The position numbers were made by a program, and so were the translations under genes. Below are positions 42,834 through 54,717 of a DNA stretch of 64,000 nt, one piece after another. Numbering within the stretch: the stretch's first letter is position 1; each line of letters begins with the position of its first letter. Location: the NCBI RefSeq assembly GCF_900078335.1, contig NZ_FKBR01000014.1:272-64271 (forward strand). Direction: 5' to 3'. The stretch comes from Bordetella trematum (GTDB lineage Bacteria; Pseudomonadota; Gammaproteobacteria; Burkholderiales; Burkholderiaceae_B). The notes beneath the pieces were generated by a model, which did no database searches, had not been told where the DNA came from, and worked only from the letters and a program-made list of their open reading frames with translations.

Positions 42834-44315
42834 ATGGATCATCTTCTGGCAGCCGTGGACCTCGGGTCCAATAGTTTCCGCCTGTCCATCGGCCGCGTCA
42901 TCCAGCAGGATGGGGTCGCGCAGATTTACCAAATCGACCGCATGAAAGAAACCGTCCGGCTGGCTGCCGGGCTGGGACAGGACATGACGCTGGGCCCCGA
43001 GGCGATCGATCGCGCCTTGTGCGTGCTGGAGCGTTATGGCGAGCGCCTGCGCAGCTTTCACCCGAGCCGCGTGCGTGCCGTGGCCACCAACACCTTCCGC
43101 GTGGCGCGCAATACCAACGAGTTCCTGCCGCTGGCCGAGGCCGCGCTGGGCTTTCCCATCGAGGTGATCGCCGGTCGCGAAGAAGCCCGCCTGATCTTCA
43201 CCGGCGTGGCGCACAGCCTGCCCCCCTCACCCCACAAGCGCCTGGTCATTGACATCGGCGGCGGCTCCACCGAGGCCATCATCGGCAAGGGCACAGAGCC
43301 CAGCCTGATGTCTTCGCTGTACATGGGTTGCGTGAGCTACAGCCGCCATTTCTTTGCCGACGGCAAGGTCAGCGCGCAAGCCATGAAGCAGGCCGAGATC
43401 GCCGCCCGGCGCGAGATCGAGGTGATCGCCAAGCAGTACCGCAAGACCGGCTGGAAGGAAGCCTATGGTTCCTCGGGAACGGCCAAGGCACTGTTCGCCA
43501 TTCTGACCGAGTGCGGTTTCGCCAAAGCCATCACGGCTGCTGGCATGGCCAAGCTGAAAGACCGCATCATCCGCTCCGGCAAAGTGGTGCCCTCCGAGTT
43601 GCCGGGCATCAAGCTGGAGCGCGCCGATGTGCTGCCCGGCGGACTGGCCATCATGAGCGCCCTGTTCGACGAGCTGGGGATCGAAAGCATGCACACCGGC
43701 GACGGCGCGCTGCGCCTGGGCGTGCTGTATGACCTGCTGGGCCGCGATGACCAGCACGACAAACGCAACGAGTCGGTGCGCCAGTTCATGAAGCGCTACC
43801 ACGTGGACGTCAACCAGGCACGCCGGGTGCGCCAGACAGCCCTGACGCTGTTCGACGCCCTGCTGCCGGCGGGCGCCGAGCGCGCCGACCTACGCAACGC
43901 CATCGGCTGGGCGGCCGACCTGCATGAAGTCGGCCAGTCCATCGCCTATAACGCCTATCACAAGCACAGCGCCTATGTGCTGGGCCACGCCGACATGCCG
44001 GGTTTCTCGCATGCCGACCAGCAGCTCATGGCCTTGCTGGCGCTGGCCCACCAGGGCAAGCTGGCCAAGGCCGAACCGCTGGTGCGCAGCCACGCCCAAT
44101 GGGTGGCAATCCTGTGCCTGCGCATGGCCACCCTGCTGCTGCGCCGCCGCGAGGATACCGCCCTGCCCTTCGACCTCAATGTCGAGGGCAAGGAGATCCT
44201 GATGGATATTCCCCAGGAGTGGCTGGACAATCATCCGCTGACCGACTTCACGCTGCAGGCCGAGGTGGCCGAATGGCGCAAGGTCGGCTTCACCTTCACG
44301 CGACGCGAGCACTGA
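42834..44315 (+). CDS. ppx: Exopolyphosphatase (Ppx/GppA family)
   Basis: A 493-aa enzyme that removes phosphate from polyphosphate ends, possibly also converting pppGpp. N-terminal actin-like fold with AAVDLGSNSFRLSIG (about 5-19), the catalytic-Glu region in AGREEARLIFTGVAHS, and VIDIGGGSTEAI (about 138-149). The C-terminal helical HD-like domain contains AADLHEVGQSIAYNAYHKHSAY. Divergent from ppk; together they control polyphosphate. Confidence 0.95.
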   Translation: MDHLLAAVDLGSNSFRLSIGRVIQQDGVAQIYQIDRMKETVRLAAGLGQDMTLGPEAIDRALCVLERYGERLRSFHPSRVRAVATNTFRVARNTNEFLPLAEAALGFPIEVIAGREEARLIFTGVAHSLPPSPHKRLVIDIGGGSTEAIIGKGTEPSLMSSLYMGCVSYSRHFFADGKVSAQAMKQAEIAARREIEVIAKQYRKTGWKEAYGSSGTAKALFAILTECGFAKAITAAGMAKLKDRIIRSGKVVPSELPGIKLERADVLPGGLAIMSALFDELGIESMHTGDGALRLGVLYDLLGRDDQHDKRNESVRQFMKRYHVDVNQARRVRQTALTLFDALLPAGAERADLRNAIGWAADLHEVGQSIAYNAYHKHSAYVLGHADMPGFSHADQQLMALLALAHQGKLAKAEPLVRSHAQWVAILCLRMATLLLRRREDTALPFDLNVEGKEILMDIPQEWLDNHPLTDFTLQAEVAEWRKVGFTFTRREH

Positions 44316-44318
44316 ATG

Positions 44319-44346
44319 AAAAACGCCGGGCAAGCCCGGCGTTTTT
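44319..44346. terminator. Bidirectional terminator between ppx and the acyltransferase gene
   Basis: A symmetric hairpin (13-base arms AAAAACGCCGGGC and its complement, 2-base centre) ending in T-runs on both strands; it serves the convergent genes on each side. Confidence 0.92.
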
Positions 44347-44349
44347 GAC

Positions 44350-45129
44350 TCATACCAGTCGGAAGTGGCGTTTGTAGCGCTCGTCCATGGCCTGCATGTC
44401 CATGAGGACCGGGAAGTCGGCTGCATTGAAGTCCGGATCCCAGGCCGGCTCGCCGCAGACGCGCGCGCCCAGTTTCAGATAACCCTTGATCAGCGGCGGC
44501 ACGCGCGCCGGCAGCGTGCTGTCCAGGCGTTCGACCGGATAGCGATGCAGGGGCGTGACCCGCGGCTCGCCCTCCTTGGGCAGCTGGCGCGACACCGTGC
44601 GCCAGACCTCGGCGGCGGTAACGCCGTCATCGCGCAGACTGACGCTGGCGCAACCCAGCGCGTAGCGGTGCCCGCCGCGACGCAGGAACTCGGCCAGGCC
44701 GCCCCACAACAGCATGATGACCGCACCGCCGCGATAATCGGCCGCCGTGCAGGAGCGGCCCAGTTCGACGACTTCGTTGCGCAACGGCCCCAGGCCGGTC
44801 AGATCGAATTCGGATTCGGAATAATAGCCCCCCGCCTCGCGGGCTTTTTCAGGCGTGAGAATGCGGTAGGTCCCCACCACGCGGCCGGTATCCAGTTCGG
44901 TGACCATGAGGTGTTCGCACCAGGGATCGAAGCGATCGCATTCGATGCCGTCCTTGGCGTCGGGAAAAACAGCGCCCATGTCCTGGGTGAAGACCTGGTA
45001 GCGCAAACGCTGGATTTGTTCGACTTCTTCGGGCGTGCGGGCCAGACCGACCGCCAGCGTTCGCAGCCCAGCCCCGGGCCAACCATTGGCGCCATCGGCC
45101 ACTTTGTCCAAACGGGCTAGTTCAAGCAT
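44350..45129 (-). CDS. GNAT-fold L-ornithine N-acyltransferase (OlsB-like)
   Basis: A 259-aa acyltransferase resembling OlsB, which adds a 3-hydroxyacyl group from ACP to ornithine in the first step of ornithine-lipid synthesis. Typical features: IQRLRYQVFTQDMG (about 38-51), FDPWCEHLMVTELDTGRVVGTYRIL (about 67-91), ELGRSCTAADYRGGAVIMLLW (about 122-142). No olsA is adjacent. The same superfamily was once labelled putative hemolysin. Confidence 0.78.
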   Translation of the reverse strand: MLELARLDKVADGANGWPGAGLRTLAVGLARTPEEVEQIQRLRYQVFTQDMGAVFPDAKDGIECDRFDPWCEHLMVTELDTGRVVGTYRILTPEKAREAGGYYSESEFDLTGLGPLRNEVVELGRSCTAADYRGGAVIMLLWGGLAEFLRRGGHRYALGCASVSLRDDGVTAAEVWRTVSRQLPKEGEPRVTPLHRYPVERLDSTLPARVPPLIKGYLKLGARVCGEPAWDPDFNAADFPVLMDMQAMDERYKRHFRLV

Positions 45130-45315
45130 TGCGCGAGGCTCCTAAATATGCAGCAAGTGTGGACGCGCGTCATGTCAGTGTTCTGACGATAGTGTTACTT
45201 GACTATGAAGTTTACGCCGGCCGCGCGAAGTGCGCAGAACACAGCGGCCTTTCATCCAGTTACAGCACGGCCCGCACAGGGCGGGCCGCTTTGCAGGAAA
45301 GTTGCTGCCGCAAGG

Positions 45316-46659
45316 TCACGCCAGGCTGGCGGCCAGCTTGTTGGCGCTGGTCTGCGCCAGGGCGGCGTCTTCGGCCTCGACCATCAGTCGCAACTTCGGC
45401 TCGGTGCCGGACGCCCGGATCAGGACCCGTCCACGCCCGGCCAGCTCGGCCTCGACCTGCTCCCTGGCCGCGGCAAGACCGGCATGGCTCTTCCAATCCT
45501 GGCCCGGCTTGAGCGGGACGTTGATCATGACTTGCGGATACATGCGCAGATCGGCGATCCAGTCGGCCAGCGAGGTCTGGTTCAGCTGCAGCGCGGCCAG
45601 CACCTGCAGCGCGGCAATCGTGCCGTCGCCGGTGGTGTGGCAATCCAGGCACAGCAGGTGGCCCGAGCTCTCGCCGCCAAACTTCCAGCCGCGCGCCTGC
45701 AGCAGCTCCAGTACATAGCGGTCGCCCACGTTGGCGCGCTCGAACGGCACGCCCAGGCGCTGCAGCGCCAGCTCGAAGCCGTAATTGGTCATCAGCGTGC
45801 CCACCACGCCCTCGACCGTCTGGCGCTGCATGCGCTCGCGCACGATGGCGTAGAGCAGTTCGTCGCCGTTGTAGATACGGCCCCGCGCATCGACCATCTG
45901 CAGGCGGTCGGCATCGCCGTCCAGTGCGATGCCGTAGTGCGCGCCGCGCGCCTGCACTTCCTGGGCGAGCGATTCGGGATGCAGAGCGCCCACGCCCTTG
46001 TTGATGTTGAAGCCATCGGGCGACACGCCGATGGCATGGACCTCGGCGCCCACCTCCCGGAACACGTGCGGCGCGATGCTGTAGGCCGCCCCGTGCGCGG
46101 CATCGACCACCAGCTTCAGGCCGCGCATGTCCAGCGTCTGCGGCACGGTGCTCTTGCAGAACTCGATGTAGCGGCCCTGCGAGTCGGCCATGCGGCGCGC
46201 GCGGCCCAGATCCTCGGAACGCACGCAGCCCAGCTCGTCATCCAGGGCGGCCTCGATCTCGGCCTCGACCTCGTCGGGCAGCTTGGTGCCGTTGGCCGAA
46301 AAGAACTTGATGCCGTTGTCCTGATAGGGATTGTGCGAGGCACTGATGACGATACCGGCCACCAGGCGCAGCGTACGCGTGAGATAGGCCACGCCCGGCG
46401 TGGGAATCGGTCCGGCCAGCACCACATCGATGCCGGCGGCCGACAACCCGGCCTCCAGGGCGGACTCCAGCATGTAGCCCGAGATGCGGGTGTCCTTGCC
46501 GATCAGCACCTGCGGACGGCCGCCGGCGCGTTCGCCATGGCGGCGCACCAGCACGCGGCCGGCGGCATAGCCCAGACGCAGCGCGAACGCGGCATTGATC
46601 ACCGGGCCGCCAACCTCGCCACGCACGCCGTCCGTACCAAAATATTTACGTTGACTCAT
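45316..46659 (-). CDS. glmM: Phosphoglucosamine mutase
   Basis: A 447-aa enzyme interconverting glucosamine-6- and glucosamine-1-phosphate for peptidoglycan and LPS. N-terminal [11 protein letters not shown], active-site Ser in [17 protein letters not shown] (about 97-113), metal loop ALDGDADR (about 242-249) and C-terminal [14 protein letters not shown]. Its ATG overlaps the folP stop by 4 bases. Confidence 0.97.
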   Translation of the reverse strand: MSQRKYFGTDGVRGEVGGPVINAAFALRLGYAAGRVLVRRHGERAGGRPQVLIGKDTRISGYMLESALEAGLSAAGIDVVLAGPIPTPGVAYLTRTLRLVAGIVISASHNPYQDNGIKFFSANGTKLPDEVEAEIEAALDDELGCVRSEDLGRARRMADSQGRYIEFCKSTVPQTLDMRGLKLVVDAAHGAAYSIAPHVFREVGAEVHAIGVSPDGFNINKGVGALHPESLAQEVQARGAHYGIALDGDADRLQMVDARGRIYNGDELLYAIVRERMQRQTVEGVVGTLMTNYGFELALQRLGVPFERANVGDRYVLELLQARGWKFGGESSGHLLCLDCHTTGDGTIAALQVLAALQLNQTSLADWIADLRMYPQVMINVPLKPGQDWKSHAGLAAAREQVEAELAGRGRVLIRASGTEPKLRLMVEAEDAALAQTSANKLAASLA

Positions 46660-47495
46660 GTAGAAATGACTCCAGTTTCAACTGCCCGCCAGACCTTCAG
46701 GGCGTCGACCGTGGCGGCCACGTCGTGCACCCGCAGGACCGCCGCGCCGCGTGCGGCGCCGGCCAGGGCAGCGGCCAGGCTGCCGGGCAGACGCTGATCG
46801 ACGGCACGGCCGGTGGCCGCCCCGATCATCGACTTGCGCGACACGCCGACCAACAGCGGATAGGGGGACCCCAGACCGGCGAGATCGCGCAGTAGCTGGT
46901 AATTCTGGTCCATGGTTTTGCCGAACCCGAAGCCCGGGTCCAGCATGATGCGTTGCGGCGCCACGCCGGCCGCGCGCAAGGCGCGGGCCTGGGTCAGCAG
47001 AAAGTCCTCGACCTCGCCGCGCAGGTCGGCGTACTCGGGGTGGTTCTGCATGGTGCGGGGCTCGCCCTGCATGTGCATCAGGCACAGGCCGCAATGCGAG
47101 GCGGCCACGGCCTCGATGGCGCCGGGCTGACGAAAACCGTAGATATCGTTGATCATGTCGGCGCCGGCATCGAGCACGGCGCGCATGACCTCGGGCTTGA
47201 AGGTATCGACCGACAGCGGCACCCCGCAATCGCGCAGGGCCGCCAGCACCGGCAGCAGGCGACGCAGCTCTTCGGCCGCCGGCACCGCCGGCGCGCCGGG
47301 GCGGGTGGACTCCCCGCCCAGATCGAGGATGTCCGCGCCTTCGACGATCAGCTGCTGCGCATGCGCGACAGCGGCCTGCGGCGCATCATGTCGCCCGCCG
47401 TCGGAGAAGGAGTCGGGCGTGACGTTGACGATGCCCATGACAAGCGGGCGTCCAAGTTCGAGCTGGAAGCGCCCGCAAGCAAAAGTACTGGCCAT
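46656..47495 (-). CDS. folP: Dihydropteroate synthase
   Basis: A 279-aa folate enzyme, the sulfonamide target. [15 protein letters not shown] (about 20-34) and [13 protein letters not shown] (about 56-68) bind pterin and p[13 protein letters not shown] follows. It lies between ftsH and glmM on one leftward transcript, the usual order. Confidence 0.97.
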   Translation of the reverse strand: MASTFACGRFQLELGRPLVMGIVNVTPDSFSDGGRHDAPQAAVAHAQQLIVEGADILDLGGESTRPGAPAVPAAEELRRLLPVLAALRDCGVPLSVDTFKPEVMRAVLDAGADMINDIYGFRQPGAIEAVAASHCGLCLMHMQGEPRTMQNHPEYADLRGEVEDFLLTQARALRAAGVAPQRIMLDPGFGFGKTMDQNYQLLRDLAGLGSPYPLLVGVSRKSMIGAATGRAVDQRLPGSLAAALAGAARGAAVLRVHDVAATVDALKVWRAVETGVIST

Positions 47496-47513
47496 GGGTG
47501 GAACGCAGGGTTC

Positions 47514-49403
<1,890 letters not shown>

Positions 49404-49573
49404 GGTCGATCTCCTGCTCTCGCTTCCGACCGGCAGACCCGGCGCTCCCGCGCGCAACAGCGCCCGGCCTGCAAATAGATATTGTCAATAGCTCATTCTA
49501 CCCTGAGCGGGGGAATTACGCCGGGCGTTACCCGGCCGGGGCTGTAACACCCCCTTTCCGCCCGCTGCCCGCG

Positions 49574-50242
49574 TCAACCGGCGACCGTGTCGTCGGCCTG
49601 ACGGGCCGGGTTCTTCAGATCGCGAGCCACCAGAAAGGTTTCCGAGGATTTGTCGCGCGAAGCCTTGGGCTTGCGCTCGACCACGCGCCGGAAATGCTGT
49701 TTGAAGGACTGCACGATCTGCGAAAACCCGCTGCCATGAAACGCTTTGACAATCAGGGCGCCATTGGGCTTCAGGTGAGCGCAGGCAAATTCGAGCGCCA
49801 GATCGCAGACGTGCTGGATCCGGGCAGAGTCTGCCGCCCCCACCCCCGACAAGTTGGGGGCCATATCGGAAATAACAAGGTCGACCGCGCGATTTCCCAG
49901 ACGACGTTCGAGCTCCTGGAGCACTTCGTCATCGCGAAAGTCGCCCTCGAAGAACTCGACGCCGGCAATCGGCTCCATGGGCAGCAGGTCCAGCGCGATG
50001 ATGCGCCCGTCCACTACCCCGCCGGGGCCGACCATGCGTTCACGGGCGACCTGCGACCAGCTGCCTGGCGCCGATCCCAGGTCGACCACCACGTCGCCTT
50101 TTTTGAGCAGTTTTTCCGTGTCGAGGATCTCGATCAGTTTGAAGGCGGCACGCGCCCGGTAACCCTTCTGTTGCGCCAGCTTCACATAAGGGTCGTTGAT
50201 GTGCTGGTGAATCCAGTCTTTGGAGAATTTCTTTTTGGCCAT
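49574..50242 (-). CDS. rlmE: 23S rRNA 2'-O-ribose U2552 methyltransferase RlmE
   Basis: A 222-aa FtsJ-type methyltransferase. SAM-binding [15 protein letters not shown] (about 53-67), catalytic K-D-K-E positions including [12 protein letters not shown] and [12 protein letters not shown]. It has a basic N-terminus. It lies upstream of ftsH, as in most proteobacteria, and is divergent from yhbY. Confidence 0.96.
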   Translation of the reverse strand: MAKKKFSKDWIHQHINDPYVKLAQQKGYRARAAFKLIEILDTEKLLKKGDVVVDLGSAPGSWSQVARERMVGPGGVVDGRIIALDLLPMEPIAGVEFFEGDFRDDEVLQELERRLGNRAVDLVISDMAPNLSGVGAADSARIQHVCDLALEFACAHLKPNGALIVKAFHGSGFSQIVQSFKQHFRRVVERKPKASRDKSSETFLVARDLKNPARQADDTVAG

Positions 50243-50260
50243 TACCGTACAATTCCACGC

Positions 50261-50863
50261 ATGCCTATATTAGAACTCACCTCACGCGAGCGCAGCGATC
50301 TTCGCTCCGCTGCCCACCCCCTGCGCCCCGTCGTTCTGATCGGAGACGCCGGCCTGACCGATGCCGTGCTCAAGGAAATCGACCGCGCCCTCAACGCCCA
50401 TGAGCTGATCAAGGTGCGAGCCGGCGGCGATGACCGCGATGCACGCGAAGCCATGCTCGAGGCCATCTGCGAGGCGCTGTCCTGCGCTGCCGTGCACCAT
50501 CTCGGCAAGATGCTGATCCTGTTCCGCCCCTCGACGCAGACGCAAGAGGTTACCACTGCTGCCGACCCGTCCAAGCGCCGCGCCAACGAACCGCATACGC
50601 CCAAGAAGCTGGCGGCCGAAGGCAAGACGCTGAGCAAGACCCGCAGCCGCAAGCCGGCCGAGGCGCCTGCAGACGGGCCGCGCGCCGTGCCCCTGAACGA
50701 AAAGGGCCGCGCGCTGCGTCCTTCCACGCGCAAGCCCAAATCGGCCTCCGGCCACGGCATTCCGCGCCGCTCCGGCAGCGCGCTGTCTCTGCGGGCAGGC
50801 GCGCGCAGCGGCAGCAACTCGCGCGGCGGGCTGCAGCGCGCACGCGTGATGCGAGGCAAGTAA
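50261..50863 (+). CDS. yhbY: YhbY/CRM-domain RNA-binding protein with a long basic tail
   Basis: A 200-aa protein. Residues 1-95 are the CRM domain ([45 protein letters not shown]), which binds rRNA during 50S assembly. About 105 further residues form a low-complexity Lys/Arg/Ser/Pro tail; E. coli YhbY stops near 97. The start at 50261 is 18 bp from the divergent rlmE start. Confidence 0.92.
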   Translation: MPILELTSRERSDLRSAAHPLRPVVLIGDAGLTDAVLKEIDRALNAHELIKVRAGGDDRDAREAMLEAICEALSCAAVHHLGKMLILFRPSTQTQEVTTAADPSKRRANEPHTPKKLAAEGKTLSKTRSRKPAEAPADGPRAVPLNEKGRALRPSTRKPKSASGHGIPRRSGSALSLRAGARSGSNSRGGLQRARVMRGK

Positions 50864-51039
50864 AGGCAGGGAGGCAATGGCGGGCCGGACGTGAGCCGGC
50901 CTGTCGGGCCATCCGGTGACGTGCTCCGCATGGCCGGAAATGAAACCGCCCCCCTTTTTGCCGGGACCCGATGCCGCTCGATGAGCCGGCGCGGTCCGCG
51001 CAGGGGGGCTGTCGTGGCGCTACGTGTTACCGCTAGGGA

Positions 51040-51516
51040 TTACAGATAGCGGATACCGATCACTTCGTACTCGCGCAGGCCGGCCGGCGCACGCACTTCC
51101 ACCACATCGCCTTCGGACTTGCCGATCAGCGCTCGCGCCACGGGGCTGGACACCGAGATCAGATTGGACTTGATATCGGCTTCGACGTCCCCGACGATCT
51201 GATACGTCAGGCGGTCGCCCGAGTTCAGGTCTTCGATTTCCACCGTTGCGCCAAACACGGCGCGGCCATCGGCCTCCAGCGCGGCCGGATCGATCAGGTG
51301 CGCATTGGACAGCGTGCCTTCGAGTTCGGCAATGCGCCCCTCGATAAAGCCCTGGCGCTCACGCGCGGCGTCGTACTCGGCATTTTCCGACAGATCACCC
51401 TGCGCCCGCGCTTCGGAAATCGCACTGATCACAGCCGGACGCTCAATGGTTTTGAGCCGATGCAACTCTTGTTGCAAGCGCTCGGCCCCGCGCACTGTCA
51501 AAGGAATGGCAGACAT
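51040..51516 (-). CDS. greA: Transcript cleavage factor GreA
   Basis: A 158-aa factor that rescues backtracked RNA polymerase. N-terminal coiled coil (about 8-75) with tip residues in LSENAEYDAARERQGF, and the C-terminal FKBP-like domain with SPVARALIGKSEGDVVEVRAP. Preceded by an unusual leader hairpin. Confidence 0.97.
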   Translation of the reverse strand: MSAIPLTVRGAERLQQELHRLKTIERPAVISAISEARAQGDLSENAEYDAARERQGFIEGRIAELEGTLSNAHLIDPAALEADGRAVFGATVEIEDLNSGDRLTYQIVGDVEADIKSNLISVSSPVARALIGKSEGDVVEVRAPAGLREYEVIGIRYL

Positions 51517-51539
51517 GTCGTTTTCCCAACAAAGTAGAA

Positions 51540-51560
51540 AACGCCCCGGACGAGGCGTTT
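51540..51560 (-). terminator. Terminator-like hairpin in the greA leader
   Basis: A short stem (AACGCC with GGCGTT) read leftward into TTTTCTACTTT, about 24 bases before the greA start. It could be a leader attenuator. Confidence 0.5.
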
Positions 51561-51720
51561 CGGTCTAGACCCGAACCACGCAACCGAAAAGACAGTACAC
51601 CGGCGCTGCCCTGGCGGGGTCGCCCCGGGGCAGACAAGGTTTTCGGTCTTCCAGAATGAGAGTCATGCGGCCAGGCCGGCCGGCATGACGCCACGCCAGA
51701 ACTGGCGCGTGGCAGTAGCC

Positions 51721-51753
51721 AAAACAAAACCCCGGCTCGGGTCGGAACCGGGG
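51721..51753 (-). terminator. Terminator downstream of the permease gene
   Basis: A 6-bp stem CCCCGG/CCGGGG (51730-51735 with 51748-51753) read leftward into TTTTGTTTT. Confidence 0.7.
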
Positions 51754-51913
51754 CAATCAGGTGTCATTGTGGTCAAACTCACAGGGAAAAGCAAGCCCCC
51801 GGAAAAACACCAAAAGTTGCAGGGAGTAGCGTGTCAGTTGCCCCTGTTTTTTTGTAAAAAAGCCGATCTTGTCGTCAGAGCCCGCCGTAACGGCGCACGA
51901 CGGGCCGAAACGC

Positions 51914-53233
51914 TCAGCGGCGCCGGGCCCGGCCGAGCAGCGCGTACAGGATGATCGCGCCGAAGGTGGCCGTGCCGATGCCGCCCAGGGTGAACTTGCC
52001 CAGTTGCAGGGTGAAATCGCCCGCTCCCATGACCAGCGTCACGGCCGCCACGATCAGGTTGCGGTTATCGCTGAAATCGACCTGATTCACCACCCAGATC
52101 CGTGCGCCCGCCACAGCAATCAGACCGAACACCACCACCGACATGCCACCCAGCACCGGACCAGGAATAGTCTGAATCAATGCCCCGAACTTGGGCGAGA
52201 AACCCAGCACGAGGGCGATGACCGCTGCCATCACGAAAACCAGGGTGGAATAGATGCGGGTGACGGCCATCACGCCGATGTTCTCGGCATAGGTGGTCAC
52301 GCCCGTGCCGCCCACCGCGCCGGAGACCATCGTGGCCACGCCGTCGCCCACGAAGGCGCGACCCAGGTAGCGATCCATGTCTCGCCCGGTCATGGCTGCC
52401 ACGGCTTTCAGGTGGCCCAGGTTCTCGGCCACCAGAATGATGGCCACCGGCACGATCAGGCCCATGGCCTCGCTCTTGAAGACCGGCGCCGTGAACGTGG
52501 GCAGGCCGAACCAGGCCGCAGCGGCCACCCCGGAGAAATCGATCGGCTTGCCCATTCCCAGGCCATTGGCCAGCGCCGCGTAGATCAGGCAGGCGAGCAC
52601 CAGTCCGACCAGGATCAGCAGCCGCTGCACCATGCCACGCGTAAAGACGGCGATGCCGCCCACGCATAGAATGGTGACCAGCGCCATGGCGGCATCGAAG
52701 CCCGATCCGCCCATGGCCCCCTTGGCGGCAATGGGCGCCAGGTTCAGCCCGATGACCGCCACCACGGCGCCGGTGACCACCGGTGGCATGAGGGCCTCGA
52801 TCCAGTTGGCGCCCGCCCCGCCACGCGCATTGGCCGCCCAGACGATCAGGCCGATCAGGGTATAGGCCAGGCCGCAGGCAATGATGGCGCCCAGGGCCAC
52901 GCCGATATTCGCGTTCGGGCCGCCGCCCGCATAACCGGTCACCGCGATCACCCCGCCGATGAAGGCGAAGCTTGAACCCAGATAGCTGGGCACACGCCCG
53001 CCCACGAACAGAAAGAAGATCAGCGTCCCGACGCCGGACATCAGGATGGCGACGTTAGGGTCAAACCCCATGAGCAAGGGCGCCAGCACCGTGGAGCCGA
53101 ACATGGCCACAACGTGCTGGGCGCCCATGGCGACGTTTTTGGGCCAGGACAAGCGTTCGTCGGGCGCGATCACGACGCCGGCGGCGGCGTCGTCATCGAC
53201 ACGCCGCCAGCGCGGAAAATAGGATTCGGACAT
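51914..53233 (-). CDS. uraA: NCS2-family nucleobase (uracil) permease
   Basis: A 439-aa membrane transporter with about 14 hydrophobic segments. The ATG at 53233 gives MSESYFPRWRRVDDD. NCS2 signatures include NVAMGAQHVVAMFGSTVLAPLLMG (about 30-53), VILVAENLGHLKA and GDGVATMVSGAVGGTGVTTYAENIG. It takes up uracil or a related base with protons. Close to carAB, also in pyrimidine metabolism. Confidence 0.85.
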   Translation of the reverse strand: MSESYFPRWRRVDDDAAAGVVIAPDERLSWPKNVAMGAQHVVAMFGSTVLAPLLMGFDPNVAILMSGVGTLIFFLFVGGRVPSYLGSSFAFIGGVIAVTGYAGGGPNANIGVALGAIIACGLAYTLIGLIVWAANARGGAGANWIEALMPPVVTGAVVAVIGLNLAPIAAKGAMGGSGFDAAMALVTILCVGGIAVFTRGMVQRLLILVGLVLACLIYAALANGLGMGKPIDFSGVAAAAWFGLPTFTAPVFKSEAMGLIVPVAIILVAENLGHLKAVAAMTGRDMDRYLGRAFVGDGVATMVSGAVGGTGVTTYAENIGVMAVTRIYSTLVFVMAAVIALVLGFSPKFGALIQTIPGPVLGGMSVVVFGLIAVAGARIWVVNQVDFSDNRNLIVAAVTLVMGAGDFTLQLGKFTLGGIGTATFGAIILYALLGRARRR

Positions 53234-53369
53234 GGTCAGGGAAGAAGAGGGAGAAGAGAACCGGGGCGAAGTGTAAGGGCTGCCTCGCACCAGCGGCAAC
53301 CCGGTTTAAGTCCAGGGCCCAAGATGTCGTACTAGGACAAACCCTTGAACCCTTCCACAGGAGCAGGCC

Positions 53370-53657
53370 GTGGCCATTTCCCCTCTGGGCGGCAGCCCCT
53401 TCATCAGCCTGTATTCGCGCGAAAAAACGGCCACTGCCGACAGCCGCAACGACGACCCCGTGCAACAGACCCTGCGCGAGCTGCAGCAACAGCTGCGCGA
53501 GGTGATGCGCCAGATGCAGCGCATCCGTGACAGCAACCTACCGCCGGCCCAGAAAACCCAGCAACTCCAGATGCTCAACAGTCAGGCGGCATTCCTGCAG
53601 GGCCAGATCCAGAAGATCCTGGCCGCGCAACTGCGTCAGCTGCAGGCGCAGGGCTGA
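53370..53657 (+). CDS. Small coiled-coil protein
   Basis: A 95-aa protein starting with GTG at 53370 behind a GGAG site. Residues about 28-95 are a Gln/Leu-rich coiled coil (VQQTLRELQQQLREVMRQMQ, QIQKILAAQLRQLQAQG). It resembles FlxA-like small proteins; function unknown. Confidence 0.7.
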   Translation: MAISPLGGSPFISLYSREKTATADSRNDDPVQQTLRELQQQLREVMRQMQRIRDSNLPPAQKTQQLQMLNSQAAFLQGQIQKILAAQLRQLQAQG

Positions 53658-53670
53658 CACCCCGTGCGTG

Positions 53671-53898
53671 CTAGCGGCCCACCTTGCGCGACTGTGACTT
53701 GTTCAGGCGCGCGGCCTCTCTCTCGGCGTAAGCCTCTTCGCCCGCGTCATACGGGCCGTCATACATGCAGCTGGCGCGATCCCAGGTACATTCGCTGAAC
53801 AAGCGCTTGGTCAGGCTGGAGCCGCCCGTGGCGGAGCAGCCGGCCAACGCGAGCAGGCCGACGATAAGGCCACCGCGCAGCAGAGTTTTCTTCAACAT
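53671..53898 (-). CDS. Small lipoprotein
   Basis: A 75-aa lipoprotein. The ATG at 53898 gives MLKKTLLRGGLIVGLLALAGC with a lipobox LALAGC. The mature part has two further Cys (SECTWDRASCMYDG) and a charged tail. Convergent with the coiled-coil gene. Function unknown. Confidence 0.75.
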   Translation of the reverse strand: MLKKTLLRGGLIVGLLALAGCSATGGSSLTKRLFSECTWDRASCMYDGPYDAGEEAYAEREAARLNKSQSRKVGR

Positions 53899-54062
53899 CG
53901 CTTCCTGTCTCCCCGGAAAGCCGCCGCCGCCGGAAAGGCAGCTGTACGACCCCATTTTACCCGCCACGCCAGGATCGCCCCCTGCAGGCGCGATAGCGCC
54001 CCCCGGCCGCTCGCGTTAAGCTCGCGGCTTCGATGGCTCTGGATACTTGCGGTTCAACACTC

Positions 54063-54707
54063 ATGACTGAAATCTGGTTCATCCGCCACGGCGAAACCGA
54101 CTGGAATCACCAGCGCCGCCTGCAAGGCTGGCAAGACATTGCCCTGAACGCCACCGGACGTGCCCAGGCAGCACGGCTGGCCACCCGCCTGGGCAATCCC
54201 CCTGCCCCGCCCGCTTTTGACGCCCTCTACAGCAGCGACCTGCAACGCGCGCAGCACACCGCCGAACCCCTGGCGCAGGCGCTGGCGCTGCGCCTGCGCA
54301 CCGAGCCCGGCATGCGCGAGCGTGCCTATGGCGTGCTGGAAGGGTTGGCTCTGGACGATATCGACCGTCTCGCCCCTGAAGCCGCCGCGGCCTGGAAAAG
54401 CCGCGACCCGCTGCGCGAACTGGAGGGTGGCGAAACGCTCGGCCAGTTCCAGTCGCGCATTCTGAGTACGGTCGAAGACCTGGCGGCGCGCCATGCCGGC
54501 CAGCGCATTGTGGTGGTCACCCACGGCGGCGCGCTCGACATCATCTGGCGCCGCGCCAGCGGCGTGGCGCTCAACGGGCCGCGCGAAGTGCCGCTGCTGA
54601 ACGTGAGCATCAACCGGGTGGCCGTGGCCAGGCCGGACTGGCGCATCCTGGGCTGGGGCGATGTCGCCCACGTGCAGCAGCCCGCCGGCGACGACGTCCA
54701 ACCCTGA
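54063..54707 (+). CDS. Histidine phosphatase family protein (GpmB/CobC-like)
   Basis: A 214-aa phosphatase. The ATG at 54063 puts the catalytic His in the proper place (EIWFIRHGETDWN, about 3-15). A second Arg-rich motif YSSDLQRAQHTAEPL and the late His in VVVTHGGALDIIWRR complete the active site. The substrate cannot be told. Confidence 0.9.
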   Translation: MTEIWFIRHGETDWNHQRRLQGWQDIALNATGRAQAARLATRLGNPPAPPAFDALYSSDLQRAQHTAEPLAQALALRLRTEPGMRERAYGVLEGLALDDIDRLAPEAAAAWKSRDPLRELEGGETLGQFQSRILSTVEDLAARHAGQRIVVVTHGGALDIIWRRASGVALNGPREVPLLNVSINRVAVARPDWRILGWGDVAHVQQPAGDDVQP

Positions 54708-54717
54708 ACCGTGCGCC

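Larger units (their letters stand above)
51517..51913. other. Intergenic region before greA, two hairpins
   Basis: About 400 bp without a gene. It holds two leftward terminator-like hairpins (described separately) and a short AT-rich stretch with T-runs at 51849-51865. The greA promoter should lie between the hairpins, but no convincing -35/-10 pair was picked. Confidence 0.6.

Noticed and set aside
45199-46797. 532-codon plus-strand frame opposite glmM
   Set aside because: An antisense shadow of glmM.
49404-49457. N-terminal extension of FtsH
   Set aside because: The added residues are unlike FtsH, while a TTG at 49403 has an ideally placed AGGAG site and gives the normal N-terminus.
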